Positions 1-14,000 are shown, numbered from the stretch's first letter. The stretch: DNA of 64,000 nt from Sipunculus nudus (GCA_026874595.1 CM049309.1:93582723-93646722), one strand, 5' to 3'. Translations and numbers: made by a program. Notes: generated by a model not told the origin, from the letters alone.

Positions 1-3000
1 CGCGGATAAATCAGCAGGTAAACAGGAAATTTCCAGGATATTTAGGTTGTTATTGATTTTTTTGGCATGGTCTCTGTTTTTATGTACTTGTCTTGACAAT
101 TATTAATTCATTTATCCTTAAATCCAGTAGAAAACTGATGCATTTTATGTCCTTTCTCTTATAAAAATGATATCATTTATACATGCACCACTGAGTACAT
201 TTGTGCTATTTTTAATTTCCAATAGATTGATCTTCCTATTGTCTATAGGTATAACTATTTACATAAGCATTTTTCATTAGCAATTATTTTCTTGATTCTT
301 GATTGCAAGTCATCTACTGATGATCTACCACATATATAATGAGAGAGCTTACAAGAATTATCAATTCAAATTATAAATTATACAATTGGACTGATATAAA
401 CTGGAACTACAGATCTGCATTCCATGGAAATTGTTTTCTGTGAAAGATGTAAAGTGTATTTAAATTATTTTAAATCAAATTTAACTCTGTTCCACCAAAT
501 TTGTCCACCTGTTTAGGGGGAATATTTTTTTCAACTAGAAAAGTTATGGTTTAAAAGCATAGTTAAAGGAAAACCTGAAGCATGTACTTAATTAGCAGTA
601 ATGAAAAAAACTACTAGTTTTCAAAAGTATTTAAGTCTGGTTAATTATAAATCTGAGAAAAGAGTCAACATAGCATAATATTTCAGCCCCATTCATGGCA
701 GGCAAGATAACTAAGCACAAATAAAAACAGCCTCATTTACAGATACTAACTATATAAAATGACTCATTGGGCGCAAGTAAACATTCTGTGAATATAACCA
801 GCTTACCAAATTGAAAAACCTTGCAGGGGCACATTCTCTCTGTCAGATCACGGGAGATGTAGCAAAAATTTCAATAAATACTTGAATGAACATATTAGTT
901 AGCAGCTGCCATGTGTTGTTTTATAAATAATTATGTGACAATATATGCCTTGAAGAAAATTTTGCTGAGTACACAGGTGAACAGGAGTACATGGAACAGA
1001 CCAGATGCTTTTAAAACCAGGCACATTTCTGTTGCTGTGACAGAGATGTAACCTGATCACCTGCCGCCTCACTGGAAATTTTAACACACTGTTTTGTATT
1101 CATTTAAAAAAATATTGCAGATTCCCATGTCAGACATAGTCAGGTGCACTTTCAGTTCATATACAGTATGTAATTGAATGCAGACTTGTGGTTGATTATC
1201 AACATAGATATTTCTCCTCACAGCCAGCTCCATTTTAAAGAGATTTGAACACAGCTGCTTTTACTTCTGTTAGTGTATCTGATACAGTGTTGGTTCATCT
1301 GTGTTGATCCTCCTTTCTGTTCTCAGTTTTACACAACCAAACATGCTCACTGGTATCATAAACTTTGATCTTCTGTGCTACAAATGTGTACAAATTTAAT
1401 CAGGTCACCTATAATACATATATTTTCAAAAACTTGTTGCTGTGAAAGATAAATCCCAAATGTGTCAGCCTGTGAAGCTGCCCCTTCCAGCATCAGATAT
1501 ATTCCTTCTAAACTGACATTACAGTTGATGCATCAATTCAATGGATTTGGTTATGGATATTCTTGATAAGCATATTCCTTATTTATATTGAATTCTCAGC
1601 CAGCAAGATTATCAAGTTTTTAATTTCCAAGAACCTTTGGATATATATGAAGTCATTCTCATGAAATCAGACTTTAAAATTATAAATTGGTGTTGAAGTG
1701 AAAGAAAAAAAATCATGCACAAGTAGTATTAGAAGATAAACCAACTTGGTCATCTGATTCCACACATTCAGCACACTCCTCACCAGTAATTAGCTTCTGC
1801 TCTCCACCATTCACCCAACCCTTAGGCTTTTGTTGCCATTCCTTGTATTACAGGAAGACCTGATCACACCCATACTTTAATAAGTGTTGCCATGATGTTC
1901 CTTACAGTAGCTCTGCTTTGATTATTTAAAAAGGTTTCATCTAGTTCCAAGGCTGCTGCAGAGTTGGAAAAATTGACAAACACTTTTATCCTTGGTAATG
2001 ATTTACTTGGAAAAAATAAATAGGTCATAATGAATGATGTTATGAGCCAGGTACACCCTGCATGCTGTCAACAAATCAATTAAATGTAATATTACAATGG
2101 AGTTCCCACTTCATCTGATTTTATTCATTATAGTTATATAAATACATATATAAATATGGTTAGGGCAGCATCTGCCCAAGAAAAGATGTAGGTATTGATT
2201 TAACCTGAACCTCACAGCTGCCTGGGTTTTACTTGTGTTATGTGATTCATACGTACAGTTAGTGGTATACAGTCCAGTTAGAGGCAGCTGTGATAAGGAA
2301 GATGTATTGTTCATCACTGTTAAAACTGTTGTTGATGCAGTAAAGACTCTAAACCACAAGTTTGTTGTAGATATTCTTAGATATTTTTTTTTATTTTCTA
2401 ATTTCTGTAATGTTCTCATCATGATTTAAATGTGTATTATCTTTCAAAGTGTGCTTATGATTTCAGCAGTACCAATAATATATGTTAATCTTTCAGAATG
2501 TACAGTATCGTTTGGTAAGGTTCTATCATAAGGGGACAATTTGCCAATACCAGAGCTACACATTAATAATGTGTGAATGCACAAAGTTTAGCCTTTAATA
2601 CCACTGATTTTCCTGCCATTCTAAGCTAGTGGAGGCGCAGGCATTCACATTCAAGGGATGTATTTTTTTAGGTAATTTGGGTATTTATGGGAGGAACTTA
2701 TATAAAAAATAGTGTCCCTTCCAGAGTGAAAGTTTCATTAAGACATGAGAAGTTTCATGGCAAAGGACCAACCTTGAAAAAGAGGAAATCAAGTTTAATT
2801 TTGGAAATATATTTTTGTCCAGAAATAAAGATTGTGAAACAGACCAGATAATCACTTAAAATCAATTTGTGAAATCAAAGTGGTATATATGGTTTACAAG
2901 TACATTTTCCTGTTGTGATGGAGATAAAACTTTTATGATGGAGTTTTATGTGAATATTCAAGAAATATAATGACAAAGATTTCTGGCTGAGGATGATAAT

Positions 3001-4200
3001 AATTTGTTTAATCTGGGGTGGGTTAGCAACAGATGTTGTGGTTTATAAAATATTTCTGTATATTCAGGCTAGAAAGTTGAATAGAAACCTGCATGGTTAG
3101 ATTATGCTCATATTCTGAAAATAACCCAGTCGCAGGAATTAATGTAATATACACACACACACATGGTTTCTGTCATATTTATATGATGGTGGGGTTTGCT
3201 TCAAAATTTTTCCCATCTTATTCGTGAAATTGAAGCCTTTGTTCATTAGATGTAACTGACTTGAAAAGAAAACAACTTAAATATGTGTGATTCTGTCTTA
3301 TTCTTCACTGTCAAGGTTTTAAAAAATGTCTTTATTTTTATTTATGTTTTGATTTAACAATAAGATGTATACTACTGAGCTTTTAGGTTACTTAGATGTG
3401 ACCTTAATATATGGAGACAGAAGAAACATGATATACTTAGGGAGGGGAGGATGTGTTTGATTGCTGGAACAGCCTGATTATGGATGTTCTGTCAATATAA
3501 CACCTTTTTCGTTCAGTTCTTGCTGAAATTAAAAGGAATGTGAATAGCCAATATTTTAATTAGTTCATGTAGTTAGGGACCAATAGAAAAAAACACGAAA
3601 AGGTCTCATTATTGTCATTTTGATGGTTTGTATAACATTAAGTGGTACAGCACTGTCTAACTTAAGCGGTAGTGTAAATGCATTCCATGTATAAAACATA
3701 ACTTATACGGAAGTGTTGTATTGTACATTTGTCGTAATGCTGTACAACACTGATGGTGGTACGGTATCCCTTTTAGTGCCTGTGGGTTGTTTCTGGTTTC
3801 CTTGGGAGTTTTATCATTAACGTGCTGTCGTGCCATTGTCCACCTGAATGGTAAAATTATGCATGTGAAACAAAGGGATAGTCTTTATGTAATAAACAAG
3901 GAAAACAAATAAATATATATTATTGAAAAAAAGTGCCTTTCTTTTGCTTACTGCATGGCTGTATATCAGCTGAGCTGTAGCGATCACCTGCCAACCCATG
4001 GACCGGACGGCTATTGGATCCAGTTGGGGGAGCGTCTTTGTATGACAGGTACGGGCTTGCCAGTTAATTACTAATATCTAGACCTATATGAAGGAAAGTC
4101 CCCATTCACATCTTGAAAGTAAGCCCACGTTATCATTAATATTAGTTCTGAAGTAAATTTATGCTAATAATTAAAATTTGCCCATTATCCTTTTTTTAGC
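1..4200. other. Gene-poor AT-rich DNA, no gene recognised
   Basis: I find no exon-like reading frame with splice sites and no recognisable protein motif on either strand. Short ORFs here (about 60-100 codons) have no family resemblance. A short CA run lies near 3151-3165. The stretch is probably intergenic, but a distal exon of a neighbouring gene cannot be excluded. Confidence 0.5.
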
Positions 4201-4216
4201 GAACCTGTGAGTTTAT

Positions 4217-5200
4217 GCGATAGTGTGGCGTCGACCGTCGTCTGTACATTAACCCATACTATCTTGAAAACGGCAAAAGTTAGCATCACCAAATTTTTTG
4301 CAAATTATCAGTCATCTGAAAAATTCTATCGGATTTTGTTTATTTTTTTTTCTAACTGCATTTTAATAGATTTTATAGGCAAAAAGCTAAAAAAGCTTTA
4401 AAAATCTTCTTCTCTGAAACTGTTCAGCCAAATTTTCCAATATTTCACAGAAATGATCCCTGGAACAATCTCTCTCAAGATTCTTCGATTGGTTCCAGTT
4501 CAGAGATTTTTGGCCGAGAAACAGGAGGTTGAACTTTGTCATCTGTTCAAAAAAGCATATTAAAATTTCAATCTCAGAAACGGCTGGAGCTATCATCACC
4601 AAATTTTATACCTGAAATTGAGGTATTGGTGGCGCCACCTGCATCCGCCTTTTTTGTACGGGGTCAACAGTGCCAGTATCACACTGAGGGCTACAAAAAA
4701 CTTCTTCTCTGAAACCATATGGCCAAAATGTTTAATATCGCACAGAAATGATCCTAGGGTAGTGCTTTCTGAAGTTTGTTCAAATGGTCTCTGTTCAGTG
4801 ACTTTGGCTAAGTTATGGGAAGCTGAATTTAGTCATATGGCATAACAGCCAATTTAAGCTCAGTGGCTACAAAGATCTTCTCAAAAACCACTGGGCCAAA
4901 TTCTTAAATCTCACACATTATTATCCTCAGATGTTGATAATTCAAGTTTGTTCAAATAGTTTTGGTTCATTGCTTTTTGGCTGAGTTACGGGAAGCTGAC
5001 CGTAGCTGGTTTGTATCTTCCTATATGGGTTATAAACCTGTGAAACGTTTTTCGACTGATGCCACTGAAGCAAGTTTGTTAAATATTTTACAAGAATAAT
5101 TCCTACAATAATTCTTATAATAATTGTCATTAATGGTTCCACATGAATGATTTTTAGCTGAATTATGGGATTGAATTGAGTCATTTTAACATATATGTTA
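4217..5200. repeat. Dispersed repeat with CTGAAAC..GGCCAAA motifs
   Basis: The stretch begins with a GTCGACCGTCGTCTGT-type segment, like those at 10.7 kb and 12.4 kb. It then repeats variants of a phrase reading CTCTGAAAC, a GGCCAAA core, CACAGAAATGATCC, and later a TTGTTCAAAT segment (near 4413, 4705 and 4884). The copies are diverged. It looks like a multi-copy, non-coding repeat; the family name is unknown to me. Confidence 0.5.
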
Positions 5201-5756
5201 CATTGTGATGCTGTTACATCTAGCCTGGCACCAGTTTATCACCATCTATTACATCATGCCACTAGACATTTAGATTTCAGGTTAACTTTAGTTAATATTG
5301 ACAAGAAAGTTTTTAAAAGCTTTGAAAAAAATAGATTTATGATTTAAGTTATTCACCATACCAGGCAATGTTACAATCATGGATATTTAGCTCTCTGTGG
5401 CTATATAAAGACAACTGTACATGGATTATAAATTATTGGTATCCATACTCAACTTAATTCAAGAATTTCCCATCAATGAGATATATCTGAATTTTAATTT
5501 TGCATTCAATATGCATCCGTAATAATTTACATATATTCCTAATTTCTTTTTTTTTCTATAAAAAGTCAGCTGAAAAGCATTATGTATTGGGAAAATTAAT
5601 TTCAAAGTTATTTCAAGTAGGGACTACTTTTGTTTACAGATGGCAGCACTTGGTTGACCATTGGCAGATTGCCAGTGCCTTGATGTTGGCCATTAGCAAA
5701 GATGATGTCAGCTCTATAAATAGTTTTGGCACAGTGCCAGGATTGGAAGAAGAACA

Positions 5757-5985
5757 GCCAGGTATAGGTCAAGAGTTCACTCAGTGCAGTAGCTGCATTC
5801 TATTTAAAGCAATGGCAGACTGCTCACTGCATCAGATTTGGCACCAAAGTTCAGCCTGGATCTATTTATAGCTTGTGTCAGAAATGCAACAGGTCAAGAA
5901 TTCACTCAGTGCAGCCAGGTACTGGTCAAAAGTTCACTCAGTCTAGCCAGGTTCAGGTCAAGAATTCACTCAGTGCAGTAGCTTG
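5757..5985. repeat. Short tandem repeat, TTCACTCAGTGCAG unit
   Basis: Copies of GGTCAAGAATTCACTCAGTG and variants occur near 5767, 5892, 5926 and 5956, with spacings of about 30-125 bases. An ORF that crosses the region is a by-product of the repetition. Confidence 0.55.
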
Positions 5986-6229
5986 AGGCAGCAATTTGTC
6001 ACACTTCATTCGGGGGCAACTGCCTTACTCACCTAAGCCTGGTCAGCCAAGTGCATCAAACTCTAGGGAAGTTTGATGTATTGCCTGATATTTTGACCTG
6101 TCTGTGCGTCATTTACAAGAATGGTGGTGCCCCCTACATTTACTTTTTCAGTGTATGCGCCTGCTTATTTCTACAGAGGATGATACATCAGCTTAAAATT
6201 GGGCATGTTTATACATATCGGGTAACTTT

Positions 6230-7870
6230 ATAGTGTACAAGAATGGTGGCGCCACCTACAATAATTTTTGCACAGTGTACGTCCCTGCTTATTTTACAGG
6301 AGGGGTTTGACATATCATTCTGACATTGGGCATATGTATATATCGCCACCACGACCTCCACCTCTGCATAGGTTTCCGGAGACCAATCAGGCTAAAAAAT
6401 TTGCAAAAATGTAGCCCTTGGATAGCTTTACAACATACACTAAAATGATGACGCCACCTGCAACCATTTCTTGATTTTATGACAGATGGCGCAACCTACA
6501 TGCACGTTTAAGCTGCAGACATCCAAGCTCATATCTCAGGAACCATTTGACCAGTTGGGCCAAAATTTTGCATGTGTATAGATCTCACATAGCTCTTCAT
6601 CATACGCAAAACTTGTGGCGCCACCTGGAACCAATTTAACACAGCGTCCATCTGTTCATCTGCCTTGGGATAAAATCACTCATAACTCGGAAGTGGTTTG
6701 ACTTACCCACCTGAAATTTTTCATGTTTGTACATCTTGGATAGCTTTCTCGATTTTGTGGCAGGTGGCGCCACCTACATTCACATTTACGCTGCGGGCAT
6801 CCAAGCTCATATCTCGGAAACCATTTGAACGATTGGGCACCTGCAACCATTTTTTGTCCATCTGTTTGTTTCCCGTGGGATAAAATCACTCATATCTTGG
6901 CAGTGGTTTGACATATCTGCTTAAAATTTTGCAGGTTTATTCATCTTGGATAGCTTTCTGGATTTTGTGGCAGGTGGCGCCACCTACATTTATGTATACG
7001 CTGCAGACATTCAGGCTTATATCTCAGGACTGGTTTGACATATCCCCCTGAAATTTTGCATGTGTATAGATCTCACATAGCTCTTAATCATACACTAAAT
7101 TGGTGCCGCCACCTGTAACCATTTTTGCACAGTGTCTGTCTGTTTGTTTCCCGTAGGATAAAATCACTCATATCTTGGCAGTGGTTTGACATATCTGCTT
7201 AAAATTTTGCAGGTGTTTACATCTTGGATAGCTTTCTGGATTTTGTTGCAGGTGGCGCCACCTACATTTATGTAAACGCTGCAGACATTCAGGCTTATAT
7301 CTCAGGACTGGTTTGACATATCCCCCTGAAATTTTGCATGTGTATAGATCTCACATAGCTCTTAATCATACACAAAATTTGTGGCGCCACCTGTAACCAT
7401 TTTTGCACAGCTTCCGTCTGTTTGTCTGCTATGGGCTAAAATCCCTCATATCTCAGTAGAGGTTTGACTTATCTGCCTCAAATTTTTCATGTTTATACAT
7501 CTTGGATAGCTTTCTCGATTTTGTGGCCAGTGGTGCCATAAACATTTATGTATTTGCTGCAGATATTCATGCTTATATTTCAGGACTTGTTTGACATATC
7601 CCCCTGAAATTTTGCATGTCTATAGATCTCACATTGCTATTAATCATGCACAAAATTTGTGGCGCCACCTGCCACCATTTTTGCACAGCGTCCTTCTGTT
7701 TGTCTGCCGTGGGATAAAATCACTCATATACAAGTAGTGGTTTGACTTATCTGCCTAAAATTTTGCATATGTATACAACTTGGACAGCTTTCTAGATTTT
7801 GTGGTAGGTGGCGCAACCTACATACACATTTCGGCTGCAGACATTCAGGCTATTATGCAACACACCTAAC
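6230..7870. repeat. Dimeric ~279-bp tandem array with GGTGGCGCCACC palindromes
   Basis: Units recur at about 278-280 bases: matched landmarks are 6973/7251 and 7102/7381/7661. Each unit holds two related half-units of about 140 bases. Each half contains a 'CTCATATCT..GGTTTGACATATC' phrase, an 'AAATTTTGCA' phrase and a 'GATCT/CATCTTGGATAGCT' phrase, and begins or ends at GGTGGCGCCACC or a close variant. Related, more diverged dimers lie inside kif23 intron 11 at 27.2-27.9 kb. No coding potential. Confidence 0.85.
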
Positions 7871-8891
7871 TTTATTTCCCTTGCCACTCAATCCATGCCT
7901 CACTTCACCCATCCCACTCTGATTTTGGCGGATACACGTAATCGCTTGTTGACAACCTGTATTCTAGTTTTTGTGTTGTGTGCACCCATGCCAGAATTTG
8001 AGCAGTGAAGTTTGTTTAATTGTTTCTTGTTCTAAGTGTTAAGTACTTGCATTGTTCATATACATGTTCAGATGTCCTTGAAAAGTGATGATCCAGCATT
8101 GAAGCATTATACCTAGTGTTATCTCATTGCACAGGTTCGCATTAGGCCTGTAGGCCTTGTTATAGCATAGACTGATATTCATGAGCAGCTGATATTTTAA
8201 GTACTGATGTTATAGAAACCATCTAAAAGAGAGCAAATTCTGAGCCCATATCAGGAGTTCCAGCAGTTCCCGCGCTATTCGCCCCGTCTCCTGTGCAATT
8301 TGAGGCAGGTACCAACTGTGTGGCATAACCCAAAGTGTTGTCAAGTCATGAATAGAGTCGAATGCCCTCGATGCAAGCTACGGATTACCTGTTTTCTGGA
8401 AGTTCCCATTCTGAACTACGACGGTACTGCTATGATTTAGGAGCGGGATGGTCATTTTGGATCCCTGCTTAACCGCTGGTTAAGTATGAATGAGGAGAAT
8501 GACCAAGGTTAACATTTACACTATACTGGATGCCTTAACAGAACAGTATGAAGTGGTGAAGGTCGTCATTCGGTTGTCCGGCTGCAAACCTTCCAAGATT
8601 AAATATCACATACGATCAGAGATGACAAAGCATGTGGTCCTGTATCCCTATGAAAATCACTTTCAGCTTCATTTATTCTGGAATCCGAGAACCATTCATT
8701 CGGTGTTCAGAGACGTATATGCGCATTTATTGTACAGCATTAGGAGAGATAGGACAATATCCAGGCACACGATAACCACAGAGTAAATCCAACTGCTCTC
8801 TGTCAGGACAAATGCTTCCAAGACTCTTGCAGATCCCTCTGATTAGTCATCCGATGAAGGGCACGTTGTCAGAGATAATGGGACAGCTAAG

Positions 8892-9400
8892 ATGGCAAAG
8901 GATATTTGTTGGGAGCAAAACTCCGATCTTCACACCAATTTTGTGGACCTGACAAAAGCTTTCGACATTGTCAGCTGCCAGATCCTCTGGAAGATCATGC
9001 ATGTAAAATTATGGCAGTCCAAACATATTTATAACCATTACAGGATGCTGGATGACGGCGAAATGTTTAAAGGCTTCCCAGTCTCCAATTTTGTCATGCA
9101 CAGCTGTGTTTAAGCACCCATCTTGTTTAGGAAATGTGTTCACGGACATGCTTACGGACGTCCTCTATGCCCGTGAGGAATGGGTTTGCCTGTATCCAGA
9201 GTAGATGGAGAGCTTTCCTATCTGTCAGAACCACAGGCTATTACCAAGGTGAATTAGAAGTGCCTGCTTCCGAATTGCTGTGAGACTTCTCCAGTGTTAA
9301 CGACTGCCCTGTTATGCCGGCTCAGTCAGAGCTAGAAATGCAAGACAGCATTGACCAGTTTCAACAACACGTGTATCAGCCAGCCCCATTCACAACCCTC
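8892..9400 (+). pseudogene. Decayed non-LTR retrotransposon reverse transcriptase
   Basis: The reading frame at 8892-9113 carries a segment like the reverse-transcriptase core of RTE/CR1-type LINEs: 'FVDLTKAFDIVSCQILWKIM', followed by an 'FPVSNFV' segment in the place of the usual 'FPVTNGV'. Downstream, after stops and frame changes, 'NDCPVMPAQSELEMQDSID' near 9301-9357 resembles the 'ADDCAL..SEAEMQ..MD' region of the same enzymes, with the catalytic FADD motif eroded. No intact endonuclease or complete ORF is present. It is an old, inactive copy. The clade is uncertain. Confidence 0.7.
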
Positions 9401-9639
9401 TATCACAGTGAAAGGATAGGTTAAGACAACAGGCAGTTGATCATTTCACATGCAAACGTTTACGTTTAATGCCAGAATATACCAGCTTCAGATATGACGT
9501 AAGATTCACAGACACGTACATCCTCTCCACAATTACAACTGTAACTTTCTTGTACATATGTTGAGAGACTTCAAGAAGTCTTATTTACAGACCGCAGAGC
9601 CACAAAACGACTTTCTGCAGTCATCTGGTGATCAGGTTA

Positions 9640-10039
9640 ACTAAAAGAAAATAAATTCCTTTTTTAACTCTATTAATATAATGTATTGTTTGTTCAAATC
9701 ATGTTTTGCATTTCACAAAAGGCCAGTGCAGTGCCTCGTTGGCATGAATGGTATGTTCAAAATCAGACTGTCTGAGACCACTTTTTTCTGAGGGTATAGG
9801 CATTCATATATGGATGACCATCAAAAAGGTCCCAGTTTGCACGGGTTACCGTGGATATTTATAAACTAGAGAAATGTAGCATGATGACAATACTAGCAAA
9901 TGATTAACCCTGTCGGAAGCGAAAATTGCAGTTTTAGGTCTAGGCATTTCAATGAATGCAACGGAAACAAAACGGACATGAGTGAGCTACTTTAAAAAAA
10001 ATAAAAAGGGTCATCAAAATGTGCTTTCTTTTCAAACAA

Positions 10040-10098
<59 letters not shown>

Positions 10099-12370
10099 CT
10101 TTCGCTTTCATATCATGGTTAACTTTTCCTCGTAGCAATATACTTATTGGCGCCAATTATGTTGAACTGCGCTATGAGCAAAACAATCTTTTCCACTTCT
10201 ATGTATATGCAAATCAGGAAGTAAACACGATTTATAATGGCTAACTTATCCAAATTGGGTCATTGTGACCTATATATGTATTTGTTATAACTGATGTCTT
10301 ATGTCAAAGCTTGGTGTCATGGCTAATTGGCCCTTTGTTTTGTTTGTGTGGGAGAGACAAAAAAAATAAACAGATGGTACACGAAGGTAAGGGAATAAAT
10401 GTGTTGAAAAAAACAACTAAACACAGAAGGCAAATTCCATGATGCTGGGTGTATTGATGTTTTGATACGCCAAAGAAAAAGATTTTAGCTGCAATTTTAA
10501 TGAGGCAATTTACATAAATTATAAAAAATAATTACTTTATAATTCTACCCTCAAACCCACCATATATCGCATTTTTCTTCAGAACATTTAAAGCACAATC
10601 TTTTTAAAGAAAATTCATAAACCTGTATTTTTCTATTTAACTCGGCGTATCATTTGTATTTTAATGATGAGGTCGGTTTTTTTAGCTGAGTGTAAAGTCA
10701 TCTAAGCTAAAGCGATCACGCTTTGTCCATCGTCCGTCCGTTAACAGAGAACTAATCATAACCATGGAACCCACGAACGTATAACTTATAGGTTCTGGAA
10801 GCTCCTTGCTTGGAAACCTGAAATTAGCCCGGTACAACCTTTTAGCTCTGGGTTATGGGGCTTTTTTTTTAAATTTTTTACGCATTTATTTCTCTGTTTT
10901 TGAGACTGCCAAATTACATCATTTAAGTCAGTTTTTCTGCTACATTTTCATGTAATGTCCTGAAACATTGTGTATATATTGTTCATGACAGAAGCTGAAG
11001 ACTTATGGCACCAAATTTATTTTCTTCTATTTTTCATGTTTTCCCCTCTATTCTGGAGACTCTCAAATGACAGCATTTGTATCAGTTTCTCAGCTGTTGT
11101 TTCATTTAGTGCCCGGAAATCTGATGTGCTTATTGATCATTAATGGTTTCATAAGTTTCTCAAGACAAAAATTGGCGGGTCCGTCTACTTTTTTTCGGGA
11201 TTTTATGAGCCCTCTTGTGTGTTATGGGACCATAAGAAGATGCACTCTTTTGAACTATTACGCAGTCATGATTTAACTAATAAAAAAGAAAGTATGTGCA
11301 TCATCCTGGTCGTACATCCCTATCATCATGCACTTTTTTAAAGAAAATTACCCCTACCAGTTTTCCATACCCATGTCAGAAAAATTGGTACTTTGACCCT
11401 CATTTTATGCCCTTAACCATTAAACTAAGACACAATGGATGGCTTCTCTCAGCATAGGCTGTATGAATTTCTCTTTATTTTTTAACCATTCTTTTAGGGT
11501 TATAAGCTAGTTCTCGGCACTTAAAATAAAAACATCACCAGACATTGAGTGTATTCAAGTATTTAATGACATCTTTAATTGTTTAATTAAAGTAAAAGAA
11601 TCTGCATCCTCCCTAGATGTATTCCTCTCTTCATGTGAATCTGGATGACCGATGCAGGGCTCCGTGAAAAAAACTGAACAACCATTTTAAAAATACCAGT
11701 ATGGATTATTTAATTAATATGAAAATGCCGATATCTTAAGAGATATGCAGGAACATATTTATACACACTCCTGAGACAGTCCTGAGACCCTTAATTAAGT
11801 TCTTTATTTAATTATGCAGTTTTTTTTTCTTCAAGTTGGTTTTGCATTTTCACCTAATTTTGCTCACATATACTAATTTCTTGGTAAAATAAGACTGTAT
11901 TGTCATTTTTTTGTGGGCAAACTGCATTGAATATGATTTTATGACTGATTTTATGAGGGACGTTTTATTTTCAGCTTTCAGCCATATTTAAAGTGGGACC
12001 AGCTTATTACAGGAATCGTACATTATGTACATACCATTAGAAAATGTATGTTGTATGGTGTATACCATCATGTATGCTCTGTAATATCTCTGTGATCATG
12101 CAAGGCTTTCATGAGAGTCGGTCCATCAATTTCTCCATAACTTTCATGGGTATATGTAGTGAAATCTCAACCTAGCCCAAGTTGCAATCGATTAAAAATG
12201 TCTATAAAAATACTATAATTTAGAGATGTATAATGCCTGATACACACATCTCAAATTGGCAAATTGTTCAATATTATTGAAAAAATATCCCTTAACTCTT
12301 TTTATTCTATAACAATTGCTCTGCAGTGATAGTCCTTGTGATAGTGATTGTGATTGTGATTGTGATTGTC
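9640..12370. other. Non-coding AT-rich stretch with repeats
   Basis: Apart from the AT microsatellite and fragments of a repeat family that carries 'GTCCGTCCGTTAAC' (near 10732) and a 'TTGGCCCTTTGTTTT' end (near 10327), I see no gene. The reading frames present are short and not conserved-looking. Confidence 0.45.
10043..10097. repeat. (AT)n microsatellite
   Basis: Uninterrupted AT dinucleotides for about 55 bases. Confidence 0.97.
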
Positions 12371-12376
12371 CGTTAT

Positions 12377-13550
12377 CTGTCTGTCGGTCCGGTCGACCGT
12401 CCTTCCGGCCGTCCGTTAACAAAGCACGTTTTGAAAACAGTTGGACCTACGAAACCAAAATTCTAAATACAGGTAGATGTCCCTAAGTTCTCCTGCATCA
12501 CTGAAAATGGGTAACTGAGACTTATTTTCCATCGAGAAATTAAGGAAAAACCTTCGTTTTCAAGTAAAAACCTATTGTTACACTTCAAACCAACCAACTA
12601 CGAAAGCCACTGGGGTTGATGTATTCATGTTTGATATAACCATTTCTGCATATATATATTTCCTATGTACATCCCAAATATTAGGTCAATTTTGCGTAAA
12701 TTGTTGAAGTTATGGGCTTAAACATAATTAACTCACTTTGTCAAGAATCAGGAAATATATTTACTCACCTAACAAGATAATTGTTGAAGCTAGAGACTTT
12801 TTCTAGGGATATATCTTTAAATAATCAAGATTTAATTGTATACCAGAAATCATATCAGAATTCTGTAACTCCATTGTAAAATCAGTATCTTAAATTTTGC
12901 CCAACATTGACCATGGCACATTTTATCCCTAAAAGCACTATTATTTTTTTCACAGTATGAATAAATAAGGATATAATCTTTTAAAGGTCTGGAATTTGAA
13001 AATAAAAAATCTAGAAATTGATCATTTATTTGGAGGCCCCATTGTATTGACTTGCATCGTCAATCCCCGAGCAGCCCACTTGTGGTCACTTCAGCCCTGC
13101 CTGGGTAACCTTTTTAGTAATGCAACACTGGTTGAGCACCCCTGCTGTCACATATGTACAGTAATTCTCATATCGCCAGTTAATTTCCACTTTCTTCCTT
13201 ATTCTCTAATTGACATGGGTTAATACATTCCCAGTGGGGTGGTTATTTTACGCACATATTACTGTCACATAGCTAAAATACTGATACTTGATATTTGACC
13301 ATGAGAGGCTCCTGTATCTTTGATATAATATCCTTAACGTGCACGTGCAGTATTTGTGTGGCAAACACATATTTAGTATTTGATAGCACGACTATTTCTT
13401 CTTAGCTTTTCAAGTGCTAATTTATATAAAAAATAGAAAAAAATATATTTTTGCATTTGTTAAAATTTAAACGAAAATCAGCTATATATCGCGGATTTGC
13501 TAAAATAAAAAAAAAAATCAGCTGAGCGCCGTGACCCATTGGTCCCTTGT
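12377..13550. repeat. Probable full-length dispersed repeat copy (~1.2 kb)
   Basis: The stretch opens with a CTGTCTGTCGGTCC..CCGTCCGTTAAC segment and closes with 'GACCCATTGGTCCCTTGTTT' before an A-rich flank. Both ends recur elsewhere: the opening near 10732 and 4225, the ending near 10327 and 13742. No protein is encoded. The boundaries are inferred from those recurring ends only. Confidence 0.4.
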
Positions 13551-13939
13551 TTTTTAAAGAGTGGTAATCAACGGTTAAATTACAAATGGTTTCCTGTTTG
13601 ATATAATATAATTCTAGCTTTTACGTGCAGTATTCTGGTTTACCAAGAAGATTTAATATTTATTGTATCTCCATGGGTATATTAATTACTAGTGCGTGAC
13701 TATTATCACCAATGGGAGAAATTCATAGGTGAGCTTTAGATGATTGGGCCCTTGTTTTTTTTATATTAATACATTGGGAAACATTAATATAAATAAATGT
13801 TAACACATATCAAGGGTAGCCTGCTGTATTCGACCGTTACTTATAACTTATGATAACAGTCATTAGTGTACTGTATGCCGTTTCACCCTGCATTTCACGT
13901 ACGTACGATGCGCCAAAATTGACATATGGTAACATTTGC

Positions 13940-14000
13940 CGTGACACCGGAAGTGCCCTCTGATTGGATAGTGTATTTTGACCCGGTTGATTTGAAAGGA
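13940..14000 (+). promoter_or_regulatory. kif23 promoter: ETS, CCAAT and CDE/CHR-like elements
   Basis: Three elements lie within 50 bases, ending about 84 bases before the kif23 start codon. CCGGAAGTG (13947-13955) is a consensus ETS site. ATTGG (13963-13967) is an inverted CCAAT box, the NF-Y site. TTTGAA (13991-13996) is a canonical CHR, preceded at the usual four-base spacing by CCCGG (13982-13986), a CDE-like tetrad. CHR/CDE elements bound by DREAM and MuvB complexes are known to time G2/M genes in animals, vertebrate kif23 among them. No TATA box is evident. The motif calls come from the sequence; the function is inferred. Confidence 0.6.

Noticed and set aside
8490-8786. 98-codon + ORF upstream of the decayed reverse transcriptase
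   Set aside because: Possibly part of the same degenerate LINE, but no motif could be recognised, so no function is claimed.
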